From positions 1 through 5,326 of the forward strand of contig MWBK01000101.1 in NCBI GenBank assembly GCA_002069025.1: a stretch of DNA of 5,326 nucleotides, in the 5' to 3' direction. Of this stretch, positions 1 to 5,326 are shown piece after piece; the first letter of the stretch is position 1; each line of letters opens with the position of its first letter. The notes under the pieces are model-generated. The model saw only the letters and a list, made by a program, of their open reading frames with translations, ran no database searches and was not told where the DNA came from. A program made the position numbers and the translations under genes. The DNA is from Bacteroidetes bacterium ADurb.Bin302. Lineage in GTDB: Bacteria; Bacteroidota; Bacteroidia; Bacteroidales; Paludibacteraceae.

Positions 1-33
1 AAGGTTGGGATTAAATTCGCAACTGATTATTAA
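1..33 (+). CDS. Possible C-terminal tail of an upstream gene (partial)
   Basis: Reading from base 1, frame 1 gives ten codons (KVGIKFATDY) and a TAA stop at 31-33, which is 18 bp before the flippase start. In a tightly packed operon this is a natural place for the previous gene to end. Ten residues are too few to recognise a family. Frame 2 is also open, to a TAG at 74-76, and would overlap the flippase by 25 bp, so the frame is not certain. Which gene this is, and whether it is coding at all, cannot be decided from the window. Confidence 0.3.
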   Translation, partial: KVGIKFATDY

Positions 34-51
34 TGTAATAAGTCAAAATAT

Positions 52-1566
52 ATGGCTTCAAATAAAAAAAAGTTAGCCAGGAATTCTTTGGCATCTTTAG
101 TTTACCAGGTCGTACTGGTTATAAGTGGACTGATACTCCCCAGATTTATTATGGAGTGTTATGGCTCACTTACATATGGTTTGGTGTCTTCGATATCACA
201 ATTCCTTGGGTTGATCACGCTATGTGAATTAGGTATTGGTGCTGTTATTCAAGCTTCTCTTTATAAACCTTTGGTTGAAGGAGACAATCAGTCTATTAGT
301 AAAGTGTTTGTCTCGTCTCAAAGATTCTTCAATAAAATCACAATAGTTATTGTCGCATATATAGTTGTTTTATTATTTACATATCCGTTAATTGTTGATG
401 ATTCATTTGATTTTTTATTAACTGCGGGACTTATATTATCGATATCTATAACTTATATTTTTCAGTATCTATTTGGAATAACAAATCAGCTATTACTTGA
501 TGCTGATCAAGAAGTAAGTATCGAAGTCCTTCCTCAAATATTTGCAACTATTATAGCCACAATCGTTAGTATTATACTAATGAAATGTGGATGTTCGATA
601 GTGCAGGTAAAAGCGGCAAGTGCATTGGTATATATTGTTAGACCTATTTATTTATCATGGTATGTAAAACGTCATTATCCTATAGATAGGTCAATCACAT
701 TTAAGGAGGAACCTATTAAACAGAAATGGAATGGAATTGCACAACACGTTGCTAATGTTGTTCTTCGAAATACGGGCACGATTGCATTAACTTTGTTCGC
801 AAATTTGCAGTTTGTAGCGATATATGCTGTTTACTCTATGGTAATTAAAGCGTTTTCTCAAGCCATAGAATCCACCACTGTTAGTTTAACGTCATTTCTT
901 GGTATTAAGATAGCGGAGTCAGATACACAAGAATCAAACAGAACTTTTGATTATGTGGAGTTCTTCTTTCATAATTTAATGACTGTTTTGTTCGTCTTGA
1001 TTGCTATTCTTATAGTTCCTTTTATAAAAGTATATACAGCAGGCATTGAAGATGCTGACTACATTCAACCAGTTTTTGCCGTGTTGATGGTATCGGGATA
1101 CTATGTATACAATTTAAGAACTCCATATCATGTCATAATTAAGGCCGCAGGACATTTTAAGCAGACTCAACAAAGTGCAATCATTGAGGCTTCAATTAAC
1201 ATAATTATAACATTGGTGTTTATCAAGTTTTTCCCTTTGATTGCTGTTACGATAGGTTTTTTGTGCGCGATGCTATATAGAACAGTTTATTATATTTGGT
1301 ATCTGAAACGTAATATTCTCTTCCGCGAAGCATCAATATTTTTAAAATATTGCCTGACCGATGTAATCCTGATAGTTGTTATCATAGCTTTATCACTTTT
1401 ATTTTCTTCTGTGAATGTTGATAACTATTTTACCTGGTTTATATATGCATTAGAACTGACCTTGTCTTCTATTATGGTCGATGTTATATTTTGTTTTTTG
1501 TTTTTTAGGTCATATACTAAAAAGGCAATATCAATTATAAGAAAGAAAGTATTAAAAAATGAATAA
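52..1566 (+). CDS. Wzx-type polysaccharide flippase (MOP superfamily)
   Basis: This 504-residue integral membrane protein probably flips undecaprenyl-linked repeat units from the cytoplasmic to the periplasmic face of the inner membrane. The sequence shows a short basic N-terminus (MASNKKKLAR) followed by many hydrophobic spans, roughly at residues 13-32, 41-65, 95-115, 121-142, 158-178, 240-266, 307-327, 338-356, 374-393, 395-416, 434-452 and 460-486, with a lysine-rich C-terminal tail. The length and 12-14 span layout fit the polysaccharide transporter branch of the MOP/MATE-like superfamily. The N-terminal stretch, with a Pro-Arg pair after span 1 and a Gly-rich span 2-3 region (LCELGIGAVIQ), is typical of Bacteroidota and Firmicutes O-antigen/capsule flippases. 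The ATG at 52 is the first good start, with an A/T-rich leader and no clear Shine-Dalgarno. The gene overlaps the next glycosyltransferase by 8 bp, suggesting co-translation. Substrate sugar cannot be read from the sequence. The function call is by family; I am confident of the class. Confidence 0.88.
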   Translation: MASNKKKLARNSLASLVYQVVLVISGLILPRFIMECYGSLTYGLVSSISQFLGLITLCELGIGAVIQASLYKPLVEGDNQSISKVFVSSQRFFNKITIVIVAYIVVLLFTYPLIVDDSFDFLLTAGLILSISITYIFQYLFGITNQLLLDADQEVSIEVLPQIFATIIATIVSIILMKCGCSIVQVKAASALVYIVRPIYLSWYVKRHYPIDRSITFKEEPIKQKWNGIAQHVANVVLRNTGTIALTLFANLQFVAIYAVYSMVIKAFSQAIESTTVSLTSFLGIKIAESDTQESNRTFDYVEFFFHNLMTVLFVLIAILIVPFIKVYTAGIEDADYIQPVFAVLMVSGYYVYNLRTPYHVIIKAAGHFKQTQQSAIIEASINIIITLVFIKFFPLIAVTIGFLCAMLYRTVYYIWYLKRNILFREASIFLKYCLTDVILIVVIIALSLLFSSVNVDNYFTWFIYALELTLSSIMVDVIFCFLFFRSYTKKAISIIRKKVLKNE

Positions 1567-1577
1567 GGTATTTTTTA
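1553..1577 (+). repeat. Short inverted repeat around the GT4 start codon
   Basis: TAAAAAAT at 1553-1560 is the exact reverse complement of ATTTTTTA at 1570-1577, with a 9-base loop. The left arm includes the A and T of the ATG start at 1559. In mRNA this could form a weak A-U-only hairpin over the initiation site, which translating ribosomes finishing the flippase gene would open. In such AT-rich DNA the match may well be chance, so a regulatory role is only a suggestion. Confidence 0.2.
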
Positions 1578-2671
1578 CATGTAATAGACTTGGATATGGA
1601 GGAGCAGAAAGGGTAATTTGTTCCTTATGTAACGAAATGGCAAATTATGATATTAAAAGCTCTATAGTTTGCCTGGATGTGATAGACGGCTTTCATTACA
1701 AGTTAAATAACAACGTAACAGTAGTTGAACTTAATAAGAGTGTAGGAAAAAGATCTTCGTGGTTTTCAAGAAAATTATGGGGTTTTATTTATTTAGCGCG
1801 TCTTTTTTCTTTATTCAAAAAAGAACGCCCTGATATAGTATGCTCTTTTTACTCTAAACAGAATTGTTATAGTATCTTATGCGCAAAACTATTACGTATT
1901 CCAGTTGTTTGTTCAGAGAGGGATAGTCTTTTTTTAAATGACGGGAAAGTAAATCACTTGCTAAGATCTATTTTTTATAAATATGCAGACGGGTTTATTC
2001 ATCAGACAAAATGGTCAAAAGAGTATTTAGAATATCATTATAAAACAAACAAAGACTCAATAGTATTATCTAATCCTCTATGGATAAAATCATTTCCAGA
2101 AAGAAAACCATTAGCCGGATACATAATTGCTGTGGGTCGGCTTACTGAACAGCAAAAAAATTTTAAAGGGTTAATACGTGGGTTCATTAAAGCGAGTCAA
2201 ATTTTAAATTCAAAGATTCAGCTCTCAATTTTTGGAGAAGGACCATCTAAGAATGAGTTGGAGAGTTTTATAGTTGAACAAGGAGCGCAGGATATCGTGT
2301 TTCTTAAAGGGCAGATAGATAATGTCTTGGAAGAATATTCTAAGGCTGAAATGTTTGTTTTGTTTTCGCATGGAGAAGGATATCCTAATGTGTTACTGGA
2401 AGCGATGGCTTGTGGTGTCCCTTGTATATCATCAGATTGTCCTATAGGCGGGCCAGCATCTATGATAGAGAATGGTGAAAATGGTATACTTGTAGAAAAC
2501 GAGAATGAGGATGATTTAACGCAAGCCATTGTTAATCTTCACAATGACGAGGCATTGCGGAAAAAGCTTTCAGAAAAGGCGATAGAAATAAGGGCTAATA
2601 ATTCTATGGACATTATTTATAAGGCCTTCTATCAATATATGGAGCATGTTTGTAATAAAAGACAAAGGTAG
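1559..2671 (+). CDS. Glycosyltransferase family 4 (PglH/WaaG-like)
   Basis: This is a 370-residue GT-B fold retaining glycosyltransferase, expected to move a sugar from a nucleotide donor to a lipid-linked acceptor at the inner face of the cytoplasmic membrane. The N-terminal domain opens with a beta strand and the acceptor-side glycine loop GGAER (residues 14-18). The C-terminal donor domain begins near residue 187, with AVGRL (191-195), then FGEGP (225-229), then the EX7E donor-binding motif formed by E273 and E281 (HGEGYPNVLLEAMACGVP), followed by a GPASMIENGENGILV segment that typically contacts the nucleotide sugar. All expected motifs are present and the length is normal for the family. 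The overall pattern recalls PglH, an alpha-1,4-GalNAc transferase, but the actual sugar is not predictable. The ATG overlaps the flippase stop region by 8 bp, and a purine-rich stretch (AGAAAGAAAG) lies about 10 bp upstream. An 8-bp A/T inverted repeat flanks the start codon. Confidence 0.9.
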   Translation: MNKVFFTCNRLGYGGAERVICSLCNEMANYDIKSSIVCLDVIDGFHYKLNNNVTVVELNKSVGKRSSWFSRKLWGFIYLARLFSLFKKERPDIVCSFYSKQNCYSILCAKLLRIPVVCSERDSLFLNDGKVNHLLRSIFYKYADGFIHQTKWSKEYLEYHYKTNKDSIVLSNPLWIKSFPERKPLAGYIIAVGRLTEQQKNFKGLIRGFIKASQILNSKIQLSIFGEGPSKNELESFIVEQGAQDIVFLKGQIDNVLEEYSKAEMFVLFSHGEGYPNVLLEAMACGVPCISSDCPIGGPASMIENGENGILVENENEDDLTQAIVNLHNDEALRKKLSEKAIEIRANNSMDIIYKAFYQYMEHVCNKRQR

Positions 2672-2686
2672 CGAACTATATTAGTT

Positions 2687-3415
2687 ATGTTTAATAGAGA
2701 AAAATTGGCCATAATACTGCCTGTATATAAAAATGATAAGGCAGGTGATGTGCGTCTATCAATCAATAGTGTATTAAATCAGACATATGAGGGTCCGATA
2801 TTTTTATATATAGGTGTTGATGGTCCCATTGGTGAAGATTTAAAGATATGCTTGAAGGAATTTGAAATAAAAGATACAGTTAATATTTCTTGGTTCTCAG
2901 AAAATAGATTACAAATGAAATATCTGAGTGAACATCCTAATATAGATGTAGTGGGAGGCACTATTGAAGAGATTGACGAGGATGGTAATTTGCGAGGGAA
3001 AATAATTGTTTACCCAGAGTCGCCTGATGAATGTAGGGAATTCTTCTCAAAAAGGAATCCACATGCACACCCAGCCGTTTTGTTTAGAAAAAGTTTCTTT
3101 GATAAACTGAATGGAAAGAAATATCGCCCAGAATACCGTCAGAACCAAGATACTATGTTGTGGTATGACGGAATGATGGCCGGTACTCAGCACGCAAATA
3201 TACCGGATGTGGTATTGAACTTCCGTATGACTAATGCAATGTTTAAAAAACGCAGGAATGGTTGGGCGTTTGCCAAGAAGCAGTTCAAGGATAGATTAAT
3301 GATAAACAAAGGTCTTGGATATGGCTTCGGTGCGGATGTGTATGGTTTCGCAATGTTCTGCATGTTAATTTCGCCTGTGTGGGTAAAGAAGATTGCGTAT
3401 CGGATCTTTAGATAA
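2687..3415 (+). CDS. Glycosyltransferase family 2 with internal deletion, probably inactive
   Basis: This 242-residue protein belongs to the GT-A fold family 2 of inverting glycosyltransferases, in the Bacteroidota capsule-type subgroup. The start is canonical: strand IILPVYKND (9-17), helix SINSVLNQTY, then IGVDGP (42-47), whose D45 is the usual nucleotide-binding aspartate. The C-terminal half is also canonical: HPNIDVVGGTIEEIDEDG (83-100), NPHAHPAVLFRKSFF (124-138), RQNQD (151-155) with D155 as the likely catalytic base, and DVVLNFRMT (174-182). Between WFSENR (69-74) and LQMKYLSEH (75-83) a block is missing. In the family, ENR is followed by a helix (GLA...LN...), the strand ARMDADD and a short PDR-type link before QMxYL. 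About 35-40 residues are therefore absent, including the DxD metal/sugar-nucleotide site. The frame is kept and no stop arises. Length is about 240 against a usual 275-285. It sits 15 bp after the GT4 gene and 5 bp before the next start. The family is certain; loss of activity is inferred. Confidence 0.85.
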   Translation: MFNREKLAIILPVYKNDKAGDVRLSINSVLNQTYEGPIFLYIGVDGPIGEDLKICLKEFEIKDTVNISWFSENRLQMKYLSEHPNIDVVGGTIEEIDEDGNLRGKIIVYPESPDECREFFSKRNPHAHPAVLFRKSFFDKLNGKKYRPEYRQNQDTMLWYDGMMAGTQHANIPDVVLNFRMTNAMFKKRRNGWAFAKKQFKDRLMINKGLGYGFGADVYGFAMFCMLISPVWVKKIAYRIFR

Positions 3416-3420
3416 AGGCC

Positions 3421-4563
3421 TTGAATGACGTTGCCTTTGACAAGATGATGAAAGACAGTACTGTTAAGGCATTTCTCGCATTGGTTAGAGCTGGGCTCTG
3501 GGAACAAGATGTCCGTCTCTTGCCGTGTGAAGATATAGAATGGCATGAGGTTTATAAACTTGCTACCGAACAATCAGTTCTTGGACTTGTCCTTGCAGGA
3601 TTGGAGCACACTGACGTGAAACCACCTCAGCTGTTGCTATTACAGTGGATTGGTGAGGTGCAGATGATTGAGCAGCGGAACAAGGCAATGAACGGGTTCG
3701 TGACAGAGTTGATAGATAGACTTCGAAAAGAAGATGTCCATTGTGTCTTGGTGAAAGGCCAGGGTGTGGCTCAATGCTATGAAAAACCGATGTGGAGGGC
3801 ATCCGGGGATATAGATTTACTGTTAAGTGGTGATAATTATCAGAAAGCGAAAGATTATCTTATACCATTAGCATCAAATGTTGAAAAGGAAGATCTGAAT
3901 TTAATGCATTTAGGTTTGACAATTTCTTCATGGGAAGTTGAGTTACATGGGACCCTTCATAGTGGGTTGTGGAAGAAAATTGACGGTGTGATTGATGAAG
4001 CTATGAGCGAGGTGTTTTATTCTGGAAGCGTACGCTCATGGCGAAACGGCAACACTCAGGTTTTTTTACCTAGGGCAGACGAGGATGCATTATTTATTTT
4101 TTTTCATATTCTTCAGCACTTCTATCTTGAAGGAGTTGGTTTACGCCAGTTATGCGATTGGTGTAGATTAATAACGGTATATAATAGTACGATTAATTGT
4201 AATTTATTAGAAAGTAGACTGAAAAGAGCAGGCGTTTTGTCAGAGTGGTGCGCTTTTGCCTATTTGGCAGTTAATACTTTGGGTATGCCGGCTGATGCTA
4301 TGCCTTTGTATAGTTCTAGTGTTATTTGGGAAAAGAAGGCTAATAGAGTGCTAAACTTCATATTGGAAACTGGAAATTTCGGGCATAATAGAGATCATTT
4401 TTATGACCACAAGATTTCATTTGTAAAACGAAAATTTCTAATATTAGGTCATATTACACAAGACTTTTGTAAGTATATTCGTATATTTCCGAAAAGTGCT
4501 GTTAAGGTATGGTTTCACATGATTGTTGTTGGATTGTCTGGTTTAGTTCAAAAACGATCTTAA
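3421..4563 (+). CDS. Nucleotidyltransferase family protein (NTP_transf_5 type)
   Basis: This 380-residue soluble-looking protein has the hallmarks of the uncharacterised nucleotidyltransferase family NTP_transf_5 (PF14907). An all-helical N-terminus with FLALVRAGLW (18-27) precedes the core VLVKGQGVAQCYEKP (109-123). Then comes the nucleotidyltransferase signature SGDIDLLL (128-135), whose D130 and D132 would bind metal. VELHG (173-177) may supply the third acidic residue, E174. The HILQHF and GLRQLCDW segments (229-247) are characteristic of the C-terminal helical part. No motif is broken. The chosen start is TTG at 3421, five bases after the GT2 stop, because the extra eight residues resemble the N-termini of relatives as I recall them; ATG at 3445 or 3448 is the alternative. 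The family occurs in Bacteroidota polysaccharide loci and beside some peptide-modification genes, but its substrate is not established to my knowledge. The first 400 bp are about 47-50% GC and the last 480 bp about 30%, suggesting a mosaic origin. Confidence 0.82.
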   Translation: MNDVAFDKMMKDSTVKAFLALVRAGLWEQDVRLLPCEDIEWHEVYKLATEQSVLGLVLAGLEHTDVKPPQLLLLQWIGEVQMIEQRNKAMNGFVTELIDRLRKEDVHCVLVKGQGVAQCYEKPMWRASGDIDLLLSGDNYQKAKDYLIPLASNVEKEDLNLMHLGLTISSWEVELHGTLHSGLWKKIDGVIDEAMSEVFYSGSVRSWRNGNTQVFLPRADEDALFIFFHILQHFYLEGVGLRQLCDWCRLITVYNSTINCNLLESRLKRAGVLSEWCAFAYLAVNTLGMPADAMPLYSSSVIWEKKANRVLNFILETGNFGHNRDHFYDHKISFVKRKFLILGHITQDFCKYIRIFPKSAVKVWFHMIVVGLSGLVQKRS

Positions 4564-4572
4564 TATTTGAAG

Positions 4573-4584
4573 TGTGATATCACA
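4573..4584. promoter_or_regulatory. Perfect 12-bp palindrome, possible operator
   Basis: TGTGATATCACA is a perfect palindrome lying 9 bp after the nucleotidyltransferase stop and 27 bp before the start of the exported beta-helix gene. Its half-sites (TGTGA/TCACA) match those of CRP/FNR-type sites, but the spacer is 2 bp rather than the usual 6, so it is not a standard CRP box. It has no GC-rich stem or T-run, so it is not a terminator. It may be an operator for the last gene or chance: about one such palindrome is expected in 5 kb. Confidence 0.25.
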
Positions 4585-4611
4585 ATAATAGAATCTTTCA
4601 TAGATAATAAA

Positions 4612-5326
4612 ATGCAAAGAGAACAATTGCAGACTAAAAGAATCATAGCTCGTTTTGTCGTGATATGTTTTGCTTTAGTTATAGGTACAGAGTATACTAT
4701 GGCGAATGCAAATACGCTTGAAAATAATTATAACACGAGCATAGACCGTGTCGTATTAAAAAAGAATATTATTGGAGGGGTAAATAAACTCACACAGGAT
4801 ATGTTGCCTCTTGATGTGGGTGCTAATACTATATACGTTATTACCCATGATTTCATTATTGACAAAAGCATTACGATCCCTCAGAATGCTATCTTGAAGT
4901 TTGATGGAGGCACTATATCAAATAGAAATAGCAAAGCAAAACTTGAAGGACAAAATACAACAATAGAAGCGTCTGCTGTCCAAATCTTTAATGATGATAT
5001 TTTGTTATCTGGCTCATGGAATACTTCAGAAGCTTCTCCTGAATGGTTTGGCGCAAAGGGCGATGGATATACGGATGATACAAAAGCAATACAAAAGACT
5101 TTAGATATATTTAGTTGTGTTAGTTTTCAGAATAAGATTTATATTGCTGAAGATTTAATCATAAATAAAGATTTTTTCTCAATAAAAGGTATTGGAGCCT
5201 CGACTATAAAGGCTACTAAAAGTTCAAATCATATTCTTAGAGTGTTTGTTACTTATAGAGACGGAATAGTAGAAACAAGTGAAGATGGTCAAATCAGATC
5301 AAATGATCATCTTTTTATGGATGGTC
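4612..5326 (+). CDS. Exported pectate-lyase-like beta-helix protein (3' end outside window)
   Basis: The frame from ATG 4612 stays open for 238 codons to the window edge, so the protein is incomplete at its C-terminus. Residues 1-33 look like a Sec signal peptide: basic TKR (8-10), a hydrophobic core (about 11-25) and a likely signal peptidase I site after ANA (31-33). C19 lies inside the core without a proper lipobox, so a lipoprotein is unlikely. Residues about 45-140 form a beta-rich N-terminal module with DFIIDKSITIPQNAILKFDGG (80-100), a repeat-like pattern of strands and turns. EWFGAKGDGYTDDTKAIQ (144-161) is the classic entry motif of the Pectate_lyase_3 (PF12708)/GH28-like right-handed beta-helix superfamily. 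What follows (IKGIGASTIKAT, 191-202) fits the first helix coils. It would act in the periplasm or at the cell surface, perhaps as a lyase, hydrolase or epimerase on the polysaccharide made by this operon. Catalytic residues would lie beyond the window, so activity is undetermined. The start is preceded by an A/T-rich leader (AGATAATAAA). Confidence 0.82.
   Translation, partial: MQREQLQTKRIIARFVVICFALVIGTEYTMANANTLENNYNTSIDRVVLKKNIIGGVNKLTQDMLPLDVGANTIYVITHDFIIDKSITIPQNAILKFDGGTISNRNSKAKLEGQNTTIEASAVQIFNDDILLSGSWNTSEASPEWFGAKGDGYTDDTKAIQKTLDIFSCVSFQNKIYIAEDLIINKDFFSIKGIGASTIKATKSSNHILRVFVTYRDGIVETSEDGQIRSNDHLFMDG

Noticed and set aside
1..51. Invertible promoter or phase-variation repeats upstream of the operon part
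   Set aside because: No inverted repeat or promoter-like element is visible in the 51 bases available.
2218..2529. Open frame of 103 codons on the minus strand inside the GT4 gene
   Set aside because: It lies wholly within a gene with clear glycosyltransferase motifs, is serine/proline-rich as antisense frames often are, and shows no recognisable family.
2779..2961. Short minus-strand open frame opposite the first half of the GT2 gene
   Set aside because: Only 60 codons, no motifs, and fully antisense to a conserved coding region.
3187..3573. Open frame of 128 codons on the minus strand across the GT2/nucleotidyltransferase junction
   Set aside because: It overlaps two well-supported genes on the opposite strand and has no family features; treated as a shadow.
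3563..3802. Minus-strand open frame of 79 codons inside the nucleotidyltransferase gene
   Set aside because: Antisense to the conserved nucleotidyltransferase core, with no recognisable features.
4534..4569. Possible Bacteroides-type promoter (TTG ... TAnnTTTG) before the exported protein gene
   Set aside because: AATATTTG at 4562-4569 misses the first T of the -7 consensus, and the nearest TTG (4534-4536) is about 25 bp upstream instead of 19-21, so the match is too weak to call.
4573..4611. Rho-independent terminator between the last two genes
   Set aside because: The only inverted repeat is short, AT-rich at its centre, has no loop and no following T-run.
4645..4669. Lipoprotein signal with Cys19 of the exported protein
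   Set aside because: The residues before the cysteine (VVI) do not fit the lipobox, which needs a small residue at -1, and a better signal peptidase I site (ANA) follows.

Overview
This window looks like part of a surface-polysaccharide (capsule or exopolysaccharide) biosynthesis operon from a member of the Bacteroidota, most likely Bacteroides, Phocaeicola or a close relative. Three things suggest this. The gene families are the usual cargo of such loci. Start sites have A/T-rich leaders without strong Shine-Dalgarno sequences. Much of the DNA is AT-rich (about 30-37% GC in the lines I counted by hand), with a richer stretch near 3.1-3.8 kb. The genus is inferred from family resemblance; there is no rRNA or marker gene to settle it.

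All genes are on the + strand and tightly packed. Positions 1-51 hold at most the tail of an upstream gene. 52-1566 encodes a Wzx-type multi-span polysaccharide flippase. Its end overlaps by 8 bp a family 4 glycosyltransferase (1559-2671) that resembles PglH/WaaG-type retaining enzymes. After 15 bp comes a family 2 glycosyltransferase (2687-3415) that seems to have lost about 40 internal residues, including the DxD metal/nucleotide-binding segment. Five bases later a nucleotidyltransferase-fold protein of the NTP_transf_5 type starts, probably at a TTG (3421-4563). A 48-bp gap with a perfect 12-bp palindrome follows. Then comes the first 238 codons of an exported protein with a pectate-lyase-like parallel beta-helix entry motif (4612 to beyond the window end).

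As a pathway, the GT4 enzyme, and the GT2 enzyme if still active, would add sugars to a lipid-linked repeat unit on the cytoplasmic face. The flippase would move the unit across the inner membrane. The exported beta-helix protein would act on, or bind, the glycan outside the cytoplasm. The job of the nucleotidyltransferase-like protein in such operons is not known to me. No polymerase (Wzy), initiating sugar transferase or export gene lies in this window.

The strongest anomaly is the in-frame internal deletion in the GT2 gene, which leaves the reading frame and the C-terminal half intact but probably disables catalysis. I found no mobile element, CRISPR array, tRNA or rRNA. Nothing here amounts to a clearly new system. 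The closest to unexplained biology is the pairing of the nucleotidyltransferase and the beta-helix protein at the operon's downstream end.
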